Source: Planococcus sp. ISL-110 (GTDB lineage Bacteria > Bacillota > Bacilli > Bacillales_A > Planococcaceae). From it: DNA of 64,000 bases. Position 1 is the stretch's first letter. The number at the start of each line of letters is the position of its first letter. The DNA lies in NCBI RefSeq assembly GCF_018613575.1, contig NZ_JAGGPX010000009.1, positions 25,934 through 89,933 of the forward strand, given 5' to 3'. The translations under genes were made by a program, and so were the position numbers. Under the pieces are notes generated by a model. The model had not been told where the DNA came from and made no database searches. It saw only the letters and a program-made list of their open reading frames with translations. This document shows positions 1 through 8,508 of this stretch, piece after piece.

Positions 1-878
1 GCCAGCCACAAAAATCCTTTGGCACGGACGACTTCCACTGGCCATTCCAAAATCCATTTCATCAGCCGTTCTGGATGGAACGGCTTCTGGCTGCGATAGA
101 CAAATGAAGCAATGCCATATTCTTCGGATTCGGGAACATGCTCTTCGTTCAGTTCCTTGATCCAGCCGGCGCTTTGACTCGATTTTTCAAAGTCGAATAA
201 GCCCGTGTTCACTACTTTGTCCAACGCCACTTTGGAATGCATCGTTTCGATAATTTGCGCATCCGGATTCAAGGCTGCAAGCAGCTCCTTCAATCGGCTT
301 TTTTCCTGTGGTGCTACCAGATCCATTTTGTTTAATAGGATGACATTGGCAAACTCAATCTGATCGATCAGCAAATCTGAAATTTCGCGGACATCTTCTG
401 CAGTCGCCTCCTGGTTTCTTTCCAGTAGTGACTCTCCTGATGCAAAATCCTTCCAGAAAGCATAGCCATCCACTACCGTAACCAAAGTATCCAGACGGCA
501 AATATTCGTTAAATCGATTCCGATTGCTTCGTCCTGGTATGTAAAGGTCTGCGCTACCGGCAGCGGCTCACTGATTCCTGATGATTCGATGACGATGCAG
601 TCGATATCTCCAAGCTTCACAAGCTTCTCAACTTCCACCATGAGATCTTCTCTTAAGGTGCAGCAGATGCAGCCATTTTGCATTTGCACCAGCTTTTCCT
701 CGGTTTGAGAAAAGCCTCCTTGCTGGACCAAAGCTGCATCTATGTTCACTTCACTCATGTCATTGACAATAACTGCCACTTTCAGGTTTTCCCGGTTATG
801 AAGCAAATGATTGAGCAAAGTCGTTTTTCCGGCTCCCAGATAACCGCTCAGCACCGTAACCGGAACAAGTTTTTCCAT
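1..878 (-). CDS. CobW/COG0523-family GTPase, probable zinc metallochaperone (partial)
   Basis: The reading frame starts at the ATG ending at 878 and runs off the left edge, so about 292 N-terminal residues are visible of a family usually near 390. The P-loop GYLGAGKTT lies at residues 12-20, the metal-binding CxCC (NGCICC) at about 69-73, the Walker-B-like ESSG follows, and NKMD gives guanine specificity. COG0523 proteins hand metal to client enzymes at the cost of GTP. The zinc role (ZagA/YciC-like) is inferred from the Zur-like box directly upstream. The missing C-terminus holds the CobW_C domain, so specificity cannot be judged from protein alone. Confidence 0.88.
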   Translation of the reverse strand, partial: MEKLVPVTVLSGYLGAGKTTLLNHLLHNRENLKVAVIVNDMSEVNIDAALVQQGGFSQTEEKLVQMQNGCICCTLREDLMVEVEKLVKLGDIDCIVIESSGISEPLPVAQTFTYQDEAIGIDLTNICRLDTLVTVVDGYAFWKDFASGESLLERNQEATAEDVREISDLLIDQIEFANVILLNKMDLVAPQEKSRLKELLAALNPDAQIIETMHSKVALDKVVNTGLFDFEKSSQSAGWIKELNEEHVPESEEYGIASFVYRSQKPFHPERLMKWILEWPVEVVRAKGFLWL

Positions 879-907
879 GATGGCACAACTTCCTTTCTCT
901 TTTTCTC

Positions 908-928
908 AAATAGTAATGATTACGTTTT
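908..928 (-). promoter_or_regulatory. Zur-like operator
   Basis: A 21-bp element has GTAAT-G-ATTAC at its core (913-923) flanked by A/T runs. It closely matches the Bacillus Zur box (TCGTAATNATTACGA). It sits 30 bp upstream of the COG0523 GTPase start, next to AT-rich candidate promoter hexamers on the minus strand. It predicts derepression under zinc starvation. Confidence 0.75.
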
Positions 929-1157
929 ATATTGTATAAAAGAACCAGCTGTAAAGCAAGCTTTTATTTCTCAGTCTTTACTGTCATCTCAATCGGGATT
1001 TTGTACTTATTTTAAGTTTTATTTTAAGCTTAGATTATTAAACAACCGCTGAGACGAAATTATTGAACTCGTCTCTTCACATCCCGGATGATGGACAAAC
1101 TTTAGTTTTGTAAGCGGATCGAAACGCAGCGTTGTGGATAATGAAAGCGAATAATGC

Positions 1158-1206
1158 AAAAAACCACCGGGGACATTGTGAGGTCAATGTTTCCAGTGGT
1201 TTTTCT
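1158..1206 (-). terminator. Terminator of the beta-glucoside operon
   Basis: An imperfect hairpin pairs aaaaccac-cgg-gacattg with caatgtttcc-agtggtttt, and a T run follows on the minus strand. It closes the operon ending at 1285. Apart from this and the Zur box, the 879-1284 gap holds no gene that I can see. Confidence 0.75.
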
Positions 1207-1284
1207 AATCCTGTTTATAACAAGGCTGTCCGCTTTAGTGAGCCAGCTGAAAGATCACTTTATTCTTCATAAAGGAGTTTGTAA

Positions 1285-2634
1285 TCAATAGAACATATCA
1301 AACCAGCCATTATTTATTGTTTGTTTATACCAATAGTAACTATCCTTTTTTGTTCGTACTAATGTGTTGAAATCAACATGAATTATGCCGAAACGCTTAT
1401 CATAACCTTCTGCCCATTCAAAGTTATCCAGAAGAGACCAGGTTAGATATCCTTTTATATTCACGCCGTAATCGATGCTTCTCTTTATAGAGGTTAAATG
1501 CTGTTTTAAGTATTCAATTCTTCTTTGATCGTGGACTCTTCCGTTCTCTACTTCATCGTTATAGCAAGCCCCATTTTCTGTTATGTAAATAGGAATAGAG
1601 CCATATTGATCTTTTATTTTGGTTAACACTCGATAGAATCCTTCAGGATAAATAAACCAGTCGAAATCTGTTTTCTCAAATCCAATATCAATTCTTTCCA
1701 AATCAAACAGATCTTCATCTTTTTTATACCTTCCGACACTGCCCGTATAATAGTTGATACCCAAGAAGTCGATAGGTTGATTGATAATTTCCATGTCGCC
1801 TTCTTCAATTTGAAGTGTAACACCTTTTCCCTTAAACCAATCAACCATAAATGCAGGGTAGCTCCCTTTAAATACTGGGTCGAAAAACCACTCCATTAAA
1901 AATCCCATACCTCTGTCGCAAGCATCAATGTCTTCTTGCTTACTACTAAAAGGTTCGAGCCATTCAACGTTAGGGGCATACCCGATGCCGCCTTCAATCC
2001 CTAATTCTCTAAATCGACTGACTGCTTTTCCGTGAGCCAGCAATAAGTGATGCGAAATATTGGTTGCAAGCTGGAGATCGCGGTTGCCAGGTGCATGTAT
2101 TCCGATAAAGTTAGATAAGAAAGATACACACCAAGGCTCATTTATGGTTATCCAACTTTTAATTTTTCCATTGAATTCTTTGAACATAAGCTCAGCGTAG
2201 TCAGCAAAGGCATCCACTGTTTCCCGGTTTTCCCAGCCACCTTTATCTTGCAGAGCTTGTGGAAGGTCCCAGTGATAGAGCGTACACATAGGCTCAATAC
2301 CGTTGGCTAGCAAGGCATCAACAAAGTCATGGTAAAATTTCAATCCCTTTTCATTTACTTCGCCAGAACCTGTAGGGAAAATTCGTGGCCATGAAACAGA
2401 AAAACGATACGTATCGATGCCCAATTCTTTCATCAGTTGAATATCTTCTTCATAACGGTGGTAACTATCGACTGCGACATCACCATTATCTCCATTTAAT
2501 ACTTTGCCAGGTGTGTGTGAAAAAGTGTCCCAAATTGACGGGCCTTTTCCATCTTTAAAAGCAGCACCCTCTATTTGGTAAGCAGCAGTTGCAGCTCCCC
2601 ATTTCATATCTTTTGGAAATTCCATAATTGCCAT
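1285..2634 (-). CDS. GH1 family beta-glucosidase / 6-phospho-beta-glucosidase-like
   Basis: A 449-residue glycoside hydrolase family 1 enzyme of full family length. The acid/base glutamate lies in TINEPW (E166) and the nucleophile in YITENG (E353). GATAAYQIEGA near the N-terminus and the C-terminal WSLLDNFEW aglycone-site signature are also present. The ATG at 2634 is chosen because GGAGG lies 8 nt upstream; a TTG 15 nt earlier overlaps that ribosome site. It is the last gene of an ABC importer operon, so imported unphosphorylated beta-glucosides are the likely substrates rather than PTS-phosphorylated sugars. It is cytoplasmic, with no signal peptide. Confidence 0.92.
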   Translation of the reverse strand: MAIMEFPKDMKWGAATAAYQIEGAAFKDGKGPSIWDTFSHTPGKVLNGDNGDVAVDSYHRYEEDIQLMKELGIDTYRFSVSWPRIFPTGSGEVNEKGLKFYHDFVDALLANGIEPMCTLYHWDLPQALQDKGGWENRETVDAFADYAELMFKEFNGKIKSWITINEPWCVSFLSNFIGIHAPGNRDLQLATNISHHLLLAHGKAVSRFRELGIEGGIGYAPNVEWLEPFSSKQEDIDACDRGMGFLMEWFFDPVFKGSYPAFMVDWFKGKGVTLQIEEGDMEIINQPIDFLGINYYTGSVGRYKKDEDLFDLERIDIGFEKTDFDWFIYPEGFYRVLTKIKDQYGSIPIYITENGACYNDEVENGRVHDQRRIEYLKQHLTSIKRSIDYGVNIKGYLTWSLLDNFEWAEGYDKRFGIIHVDFNTLVRTKKDSYYWYKQTINNGWFDMFY

Positions 2635-2659
2635 TCCTAATACCTCCAATAACCATTAT

Positions 2660-3721
2660 TTACAGTTTACTTAATTTTTTTCTTTGTTTCGTGCCTTTGG
2701 TTTTATGGATGGGACTCCCACAGGATTCCCTGACAATCAGCTCTGAATCGATAAAAACCGGCTTTAATTCAGATTTGCCGTTTATTAAGTCATTTAACAT
2801 ATAAGCTGCCAGTTTCCCTAATCTTTCTTTGTCTTGCCTAACAGTTGATAGAAGAGGGGCGCTATAGCGACAAGCATCGATATCATCACATCCAACGAGA
2901 CGAATGTCTTCAGGCACTCTTAGCCCTGCTTCCTTGATGGCCCTCAATGCGCCGAATGCCATCAGATCAGATGCTGCAAAAATCGCTTCAGGGTGCACCG
3001 GCGCTTCCAGGATTTTTTTCATAGCAGTATATCCACTATCTTCATAGTAATCTCCATATTCAATCCATTCTTCTCTTACTTCAAGCCCGAATTGATTCAT
3101 AGCCTGTAAATAGCCTTGCCCTCTTAATTTTGTAACCTCAGAATCTTGCTGTCCCCCTATAAAGCCGATGTTCCGCACTGAATTCAGATAGAGATGCTGA
3201 ATCACCTTAGCAGCTAAGGTGATATTATCTGTCATCACATAACTTGAATGCGGTCCATCTAATACTAAGTCAATGCCCATACAAGGGATTTCGCTATTGA
3301 CCAAATCGTAAATAGAGTCTTCAATTTCCTCCCCTGTGATAATTACACATCCATCTACATGGAAATGCTTGCACCGGGCTAAGTAACTACCGTTATCTTG
3401 GGAGAAATTTTCATTTGAAAACATCAGGATGTCATAGCCTAATAAGCCGATATTTTTTTTGAATGCAGTGACAACTTCAACGAAAAAAGGGTGAGTAAAT
3501 TCGACATTTACTTTTCCAGCGTAAATTAAGCCAATCAAATTGGATTTTTTCGTTGCCAATGATTTAGCTGAAAAGTTTGGTTGATACCCTGTTTGTTTGA
3601 TAACATCTAATATTTTTTTCTTTGTGCTTTCGTTAACGCCGTGATAGTTATTTATTGTTTTGGATACAGTCGCCGGTGAGACCCCAGCCATTTTCGCGAT
3701 GTCTTTTATTGTTAAACTCAT
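2660..3721 (-). CDS. LacI-family transcriptional repressor of the glucoside operon
   Basis: A 353-residue LacI/GalR protein. The N-terminal helix-turn-helix reads TIKDIAKMAGVSPATVSKTIN (about residues 3-23), followed by the hinge helix and a periplasmic-binding-protein-like sugar domain (Peripla_BP_3) with the conserved FIGG and GCDD segments. The ATG at 3721 has AAGGAG 5-6 nt upstream; the longer frame begins upstream of this site. The gene lies between the permease and glucosidase genes in the same operon, so it is probably autoregulated. Its likely operators are the two AAACCGGTTT sites upstream of the binding-protein gene. Confidence 0.9.
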   Translation of the reverse strand: MSLTIKDIAKMAGVSPATVSKTINNYHGVNESTKKKILDVIKQTGYQPNFSAKSLATKKSNLIGLIYAGKVNVEFTHPFFVEVVTAFKKNIGLLGYDILMFSNENFSQDNGSYLARCKHFHVDGCVIITGEEIEDSIYDLVNSEIPCMGIDLVLDGPHSSYVMTDNITLAAKVIQHLYLNSVRNIGFIGGQQDSEVTKLRGQGYLQAMNQFGLEVREEWIEYGDYYEDSGYTAMKKILEAPVHPEAIFAASDLMAFGALRAIKEAGLRVPEDIRLVGCDDIDACRYSAPLLSTVRQDKERLGKLAAYMLNDLINGKSELKPVFIDSELIVRESCGSPIHKTKGTKQRKKLSKL

Positions 3722-3816
3722 TTGAACTCCTTTTATTGCCCCTATAGTAAAGATTATTATGATTAACATAACGAATCAGTAAGTTTTAAAGCAAGCTTAG
3801 CAACGAAATGATGCGA

Positions 3817-4659
3817 TTATTTCACCGAACCTTCTGTAATACTGGAGATAAATAAACGGTTGAACAATAAGAAAATAATGATTAATGGTACAGTCGCCCA
3901 AAATACGCCAGATAAAATCATTCCAAAGTCAACATTAAATGTGTTGCTTAAAGAAGCTAATGCTACTTGGATTGTGTAATTTTCCGGGTCTCTCAGGATT
4001 GTGAACTGCCATAAGAACTCGCCCCATACAGCTGTAAAAACAATAATTCCTAGCGTTGCGAAGGCTGGCAATATGATCGGCAGCACAATGCTTCTATAGA
4101 TTTTAAAGTTTGAGCAGCCATCTAATTTCGCAGCTTCAATTAACTCATCAGGTACAGAGTCGCTTATGTATTGTCTCATTAGAAAAATCCCTAATGGATT
4201 TAAAAAGAATAAAATCATAACACCTGCCAACGTATCAAGTAATCCAGCTTTTGCAATTAGAAAATACTGTGGAATTAACCCGAGTTGAGGTGGAATTATC
4301 ATCGTTAACAATATTGTGATAAAGAGCAGATTTTTAGCCGGGAAATAAAATTTCGCAAAAGCAAATCCTGCTAATGAGCTTATAAACAATACGACAATGG
4401 TGACAATGGAACATAATACGAAAGAGGTCCACAATGCCCCAAAGAAATCAATTTGAAGTAAAACCTTTTGAAAGTTTTCGACCATCATATTTCCAGGTGT
4501 AATAGTAGGCGGGATTGAATTATAGGCAGAACTTGTTTGAGTTGCCATAACAAACATCCAATAAAATGGAAAAAGAGAAAGGATGGAAGCAAGGGACAGG
4601 AACAAGTAAACAAATATTTTACCTAAAGATAGTTTTCTTTTTTTAGTTGGCTTATGCAT
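3817..4659 (-). CDS. Sugar ABC transporter permease, MalG-type
   Basis: A 280-residue inner-membrane protein with about six hydrophobic segments and the cytoplasmic EAA loop EAAKLDGCSNFKIYRSI, which docks the ATPase. This is the MalG/carbohydrate-uptake-1 permease pattern. The ATG at 4659 is preferred, with GAGGGGG 7 nt upstream. It follows the MalF-type gene by only a few bases, indicating translational coupling. No ATPase is encoded in the operon, so a shared MsmX-like ATPase elsewhere is presumed, as is usual for this transporter class in Bacillales. Confidence 0.9.
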   Translation of the reverse strand: MHKPTKKRKLSLGKIFVYLFLSLASILSLFPFYWMFVMATQTSSAYNSIPPTITPGNMMVENFQKVLLQIDFFGALWTSFVLCSIVTIVVLFISSLAGFAFAKFYFPAKNLLFITILLTMIIPPQLGLIPQYFLIAKAGLLDTLAGVMILFFLNPLGIFLMRQYISDSVPDELIEAAKLDGCSNFKIYRSIVLPIILPAFATLGIIVFTAVWGEFLWQFTILRDPENYTIQVALASLSNTFNVDFGMILSGVFWATVPLIIIFLLFNRLFISSITEGSVK

Positions 4660-4663
4660 TAGT

Positions 4664-5605
4664 TTACCCCCTCTTTTTCTTTTTACCAATTCCGGATGTT
4701 AAATAAGTATTGATTGCAGCAAAAATGACAATGATAACTAATAAAATAATCGCTGTGGCAGATGCAGTCCCAAACGACTGAAGTCTAAATGCATCACGAT
4801 ATAGATACATCACAACGGTCATGGCTTCGTCTCTAGTAAAAGCTGCTGCTCCTAAAAATACAGTGGGTTCAGAAAACAGTTGCAATGCACCGACTGTCGA
4901 GAAGAAAACAGTTAAAATAATGAACGGTTTAAGTAAGGGCAATGTAATGTAGATTGCCTGTTGAATTTTATTTGCACCATCTATTGTGGCGGCTTCATAG
5001 ACATCATTCGAAATACTTTGAATACCTGCTAGATAAATAATGGTGTTGTATCCAACCCATCTCCAAAACACCATGATTGATATGGCTATTTTCGTACCCC
5101 ATTCTGAAGTTCCCCAGCTTACTGGATCAACACCAAATAGTCCTAGTACATAGTTTGCCAATGAAGACTCGTGGTCACTAAACAGAACACTAAAAATCAA
5201 AGCAACAGCAACCATTGAGGTAATATAAGGCATAAAGATCGTAACTCTGAAAAAACTTCTGAAACGGAGAAATGCAACATTTAGTAAAATCGCTAAAATA
5301 ATACCTATAACGATTTGTGGGGCAGTACCTATTAAACCGATAATAATCGTATTGTATAGGGATTTCCAAAACAGCGGATCCTCCAAGACGATCCTGAAGT
5401 TGTCTAACCCAACAAAGCTCATATCACCTAATCCATTCCATTTTTGAAAAGCTAAATAGAAACTAAAAATGGCTGGATAAAGACCGATAACCCCAAAGAT
5501 AATAAAGAAAGGTGCTATGTACAAATAGGCAGAAACCATATCTTTCTTTTTTTCAGACAATTTCTTTTTTTTGCCTTTTTTCCCTTTTTGATAAGCAGAG
5601 TCCAT
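4664..5605 (-). CDS. Sugar ABC transporter permease, MalF-type
   Basis: A 313-residue integral membrane protein. A lysine-rich N-terminus precedes about six transmembrane segments and the EAA loop EAATIDGANKIQQAIYITLP. It pairs with the following MalG-type permease to form the membrane channel of a carbohydrate importer. The ATG at 5605 has GGGGAG about 5 nt upstream; the open frame continues further up without a credible ribosome site. It lies between the solute-binding protein and MalG genes in the five-gene operon. Confidence 0.9.
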   Translation of the reverse strand: MDSAYQKGKKGKKKKLSEKKKDMVSAYLYIAPFFIIFGVIGLYPAIFSFYLAFQKWNGLGDMSFVGLDNFRIVLEDPLFWKSLYNTIIIGLIGTAPQIVIGIILAILLNVAFLRFRSFFRVTIFMPYITSMVAVALIFSVLFSDHESSLANYVLGLFGVDPVSWGTSEWGTKIAISIMVFWRWVGYNTIIYLAGIQSISNDVYEAATIDGANKIQQAIYITLPLLKPFIILTVFFSTVGALQLFSEPTVFLGAAAFTRDEAMTVVMYLYRDAFRLQSFGTASATAIILLVIIVIFAAINTYLTSGIGKKKKRG

Positions 5606-5691
5606 TTTCACTCCCCGTTTCAACTTAAAATGAGGATATGGCTTCCGTGAGGTCACCATATCCAATAAAAATGTTAGTTTTACCTACTGAC

Positions 5692-6984
5692 TTATGAACG
5701 ATCTACTAAGTCTTGAGCACGTTTAACGGCTGCATCCCATTCTTCTTCAGGATCTGCTCCATTTTGCACATTTTTCAAAGCATTTAATATTTCATTGTTC
5801 ACAGGGAAGTATTTTACCCCTTTAAATACAGCAGTATCGATATCTTGTGCTGCTTCAGCGAATACAGATGATGTCACTTGGCCGCCGAAAAACTCATCTT
5901 CGCTGGCCTGGAATTCTTCCATTTCATAAACAGCTGGAGCTGACGGGAACAATCCTTTGCTTTGGAATGATTCCAACTGATTATCAGCAGAAACTAACCA
6001 TTCAGCAAAATCATAAGCTTCTTGGGCATTTTCAGTTTCATTTGGAACAGCAATATAAGATCCACCCCAGTTTGCAGCGAACTCCGTAGGTAATGTAGCA
6101 ACTCTCCATTTACCTACAGCATCAGGCGCGTTGCCTTCCATCCAACCCTTTAACCAACCTGCACCTAGCTCTACCGCAAAGTCACCATTGTTGACCGCGT
6201 TTGCCCATTCAGGTGACCACATTTCAAATTTCCCGACGACTCCAGCTTTATCAAGTTCAACTGCATAATCATAGGCTTTCTTAACGTCGTTGCCTTCTTC
6301 GGCGATTAACAATTCACCTTCAGGATTTAAGTATGTTTCTTCTGAAGCATCCAAATTAGCTCTAAAAGCCATTTCTATGCTATCAACAAAAGGTTTACCC
6401 GTTTCTTCCAAGACTTTCAATCCTGCTTCTTTAAATGCTTCTGGAGAATCAATTAATGCCTCTACCTCTGAAGGTTCGGTAGGTAATCCCGCTTCTTCAA
6501 ATACATCAGCACGATAGTATAATGCTTTTGGTCCAATATCTGTAGGTAAACCGAATAGGAAATCACCTTCTTGGTTTGCACCAGCGTTCCATTTCCAATC
6601 TAAATACTGATCTTGAACATCTTCGGCACCAAGATCATATAGATTTTCAAAACTGCCTTGCGCTTCTTTAAATCTGTCGAACTGATCAACCTCTAGCATC
6701 GCGATATCAGGAGCTCCGCTTCCAGCAGATAAAGATGTAAATAATGCGTCATGATGTTCTGCAGTTTCTGAAGCTTTAAACTTAATGGTTACATTAGGGT
6801 TTTCTGCTTCATATTCTTTTGCTAACTCTTCGTAATTAGTAGCTCCAAAAGACCAAAAACTTAATGTTACTTCCTCATTGCCATCACCCGAGCTACCTGA
6901 TTCCTCTTCTTCGTTGCATGCTGCAAGTGTTAAAGAAAGAGCCAACGTCGTCCCGAGTACAGACCATTTTTTCATGTTATTCAA
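5692..6984 (-). CDS. Sugar ABC transporter solute-binding lipoprotein
   Basis: A 430-residue extracellular binding protein (SBP_bac_1/MalE-like). The N-terminus is a lipoprotein signal: charged KK, hydrophobic stretch, then a LAAC lipobox, followed by an acidic Glu/Ser/Gly linker. The TTG at 6984 lies about 7 nt after a GGGGGG(A) ribosome site; an ATG three codons later is the alternative, with long spacing. First gene of the operon, expressed from the promoter at about 7132-7160. It captures the sugar at the outer membrane face. Beta-glucoside specificity is inferred from the GH1 enzyme in the operon. Confidence 0.9.
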   Translation of the reverse strand: MNNMKKWSVLGTTLALSLTLAACNEEEESGSSGDGNEEVTLSFWSFGATNYEELAKEYEAENPNVTIKFKASETAEHHDALFTSLSAGSGAPDIAMLEVDQFDRFKEAQGSFENLYDLGAEDVQDQYLDWKWNAGANQEGDFLFGLPTDIGPKALYYRADVFEEAGLPTEPSEVEALIDSPEAFKEAGLKVLEETGKPFVDSIEMAFRANLDASEETYLNPEGELLIAEEGNDVKKAYDYAVELDKAGVVGKFEMWSPEWANAVNNGDFAVELGAGWLKGWMEGNAPDAVGKWRVATLPTEFAANWGGSYIAVPNETENAQEAYDFAEWLVSADNQLESFQSKGLFPSAPAVYEMEEFQASEDEFFGGQVTSSVFAEAAQDIDTAVFKGVKYFPVNNEILNALKNVQNGADPEEEWDAAVKRAQDLVDRS

Positions 6985-7064
6985 TGTGCTTCCCCCCTAA
7001 ATTTTAAGTGATTCTCCTTAGCAAAAAATCTGAATATCATTTCGTGTTGAGTAAGTATTGCGCA

Positions 7065-7104
7065 TTTTACCGAATAACGAAACCGGTTTCGTTATTCGGT
7101 AAAA
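7065..7104. promoter_or_regulatory. LacI-family operator O1 (40-bp perfect palindrome)
   Basis: A perfect 40-bp inverted repeat centred between 7084 and 7085, with core CGAAACCGGTTTCG. It lies about 40 bp downstream of the predicted transcription start of the glucoside operon. The core AAACCGGTTT recurs at 7183-7192. CG at the dyad is typical of LacI-family operators. Confidence 0.75.
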
Positions 7105-7112
7105 AAAGAGAT

Positions 7113-7126
7113 TTAAACCGCTTACA
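7113..7126 (-). promoter_or_regulatory. Candidate cre site (CcpA)
   Basis: On the minus strand the sequence is TGTAAGCGGTTTAA, one mismatch from the usual cre pattern. It sits at the expected transcription start, where CcpA binding would block initiation. It is a plausible catabolite-repression site, but the 3' half is weak. Confidence 0.45.
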
Positions 7127-7131
7127 ATTAC

Positions 7132-7160
7132 AATATAAACGTAATTTTCGTATTAATCAA
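7132..7160 (-). promoter_or_regulatory. Sigma-A-type promoter of the glucoside operon
   Basis: Reading the minus strand, TTGATT (7160-7155) and TATATT (7137-7132) are separated by 17 bp. The predicted start is near 7125. The two operator copies lie on either side, so repression by looping is possible. Confidence 0.6.
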
Positions 7161-7180
7161 TCTTTTATTTAAAAATTTAT

Positions 7181-7194
7181 GTAAACCGGTTTCG
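7181..7194. promoter_or_regulatory. LacI-family operator O2
   Basis: The sequence GTAAACCGGTTTCG shares the AAACCGGTTT core with O1. Centre-to-centre distance to O1 is 103 bp, close to ten helical turns. It lies upstream of the -35 element. Confidence 0.65.
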
Positions 7195-7463
7195 TTAAAT
7201 GGATTTATCTCGTTTGGTCCACGGCAGCTAGAAAGAACTATATACCTTGAACGAATGATCTTTTATTGCCGCTTTTCCGAAAAGCACGGTACATATGTAA
7301 TAAAAAGGCAACACCCAGATAGCAGTGACCTCTTAAAGATACACTTTAGGAATGGCTTGCCCGAATTATCTCAAACCAGTTTTTTATCGATTTCCACTTT
7401 GCTGCCTTTCGGCTCTCAGCGCTTATTCCACCTTACTTTTTTCTCTTCCGCAGAAACTACGGG

Positions 7464-7489
7464 GTTTATTCTAAAAAACAACGGGGTAG
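7464..7489 (+). promoter_or_regulatory. Sigma-B-type promoter
   Basis: GTTTAT, 14 bp spacer, then GGGTAG, matching the general stress sigma-B pattern (GTTTAA-N12-15-GGGTAT). It lies about 50 bp before the stress-protein gene starting at 7543. The rest of the 6985-7542 gap holds the glucoside regulatory sites and no credible gene. Confidence 0.7.
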
Positions 7490-7542
7490 ATTATCATTAC
7501 CTTACTTTACAGGTGATTTATCACTATTAGGAGGAATTGACA

Positions 7543-8364
7543 ATGACAAACAAAGAAACAACTTTAATTCAAGCATACGACGTACAAGCGGAAGTTTTGC
7601 ATAAAATCAGTGAACTGAAAGCACAAGGCTATCAAGAAGAGGATATGTATGTAATTGCCAAGCATGATGAGCAGCTGTCAATGGTCCAGGGCCAGACGGA
7701 CGTTCATTTGAATACGCAGGAAGATGAAGATATGATGAGCAAATTCAAATCCTTTATTTCAGGAGAAGATTCCACTCGGGACGCCTTCACGCAAATGGGA
7801 TTGGCAAGCAGCGAAGCGGACGAATATTACCGCCAAGTAGAAAACGGCAAGCTTGTGCTTTATGTCAACAGCGACTATGGCACATCCTATAAGCCATACA
7901 ACGGCACTCAGTCCGGGACCGAAACGGCAAGTACAAAAACTGCCGGCAGCCATGAAGAGGAAGAACATCTGCGTCTCCACGAAGAGCGCCTGAATGTTGA
8001 TAAAGAAAGCGTGCAGACAGGCGAAGTGAATGTCGGCAAACATGTGGTGGAAGAACAGCAAACCATCGAAGTACCCGTAGAACGCGAAGAGGTATACGTA
8101 GAGCGCCGTCCGGTAAACGAGGAAGCCAACTCTGGAACTGATGGATTGACGGATAAAGGCGTTTACGACGACGGGGAAACCATTCACATCCCGGTTTCTG
8201 AAGAACGTGTCGAGGTCAGCAAGAAAGACGTCGTCAGCGAAGAAATTGTTGTCGGCAAACGCAAAGTCCAGGACACTAAAGTGGTAAATGAGACTGTTCG
8301 CCGCGAAGAAGCGGATATTGATGAGCAGGTAACATCGAAAAAAGATGAACGCAACTCATTTTAA
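7543..8364 (+). CDS. General stress protein, YflT-like N-terminus plus YsnF/AvaK (DUF2382) domain
   Basis: A 273-residue soluble, highly charged protein. Residues about 5-105 resemble the heat-induced stress protein 17M/YflT domain (VQAEVLHKISELKAQGYQ, DAFTQMGL). The C-terminal half is a DUF2382 domain with repeated segments LRLHEERLNVDKE and VPVSEERVEVSKK-type strands. The ATG at 7543 has GGAGG 8 nt upstream; a TTG two codons earlier is too close. It sits behind a sigma-B-type promoter and before a strong terminator, so it is monocistronic. The biochemical function of these proteins is not known; a role in stress survival is inferred. Confidence 0.85.
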   Translation: MTNKETTLIQAYDVQAEVLHKISELKAQGYQEEDMYVIAKHDEQLSMVQGQTDVHLNTQEDEDMMSKFKSFISGEDSTRDAFTQMGLASSEADEYYRQVENGKLVLYVNSDYGTSYKPYNGTQSGTETASTKTAGSHEEEEHLRLHEERLNVDKESVQTGEVNVGKHVVEEQQTIEVPVEREEVYVERRPVNEEANSGTDGLTDKGVYDDGETIHIPVSEERVEVSKKDVVSEEIVVGKRKVQDTKVVNETVRREEADIDEQVTSKKDERNSF

Positions 8365-8372
8365 TGAGCAGC

Positions 8373-8413
8373 AAAAAGCACAGCCGGACGAGTTTATCCG
8401 GCTGTGCTTTTTT
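8373..8413 (+). terminator. Intrinsic terminator
   Basis: A perfect hairpin, AAAAAGCACAGCCGGA against TCCGGCTGTGCTTTTT with an 8-nt loop, and a T run. It ends the first stress gene and separates it from the paralogue. Confidence 0.92.
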
Positions 8414-8431
8414 CAGTCCCGTTGCCCAAAG

Positions 8432-8458
8432 GTTTATCCGGCACACGACTACGGGTAA
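8432..8458 (+). promoter_or_regulatory. Sigma-B-type promoter
   Basis: GTTTAT, 15 bp, GGGTAA: the second sigma-B-like element of the locus, about 50 bp before the start at 8509. Its GTTTAT lies just after the terminator of the upstream paralogue. Confidence 0.7.
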
Positions 8459-8508
8459 ATGAATTTAAACAACGTCAATCGATGCAACTGACATGGGAGG
8501 AATTGAGC

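Noticed and set aside
1158..1206. Possible small RNA
   Set aside because: The hairpin with T run directly after the glucosidase operon is fully explained as a terminator.
7255..7530. A 91-residue open frame before the stress genes
   Set aside because: No ribosome site, and it overlaps the sigma-B-type promoter of the next gene.
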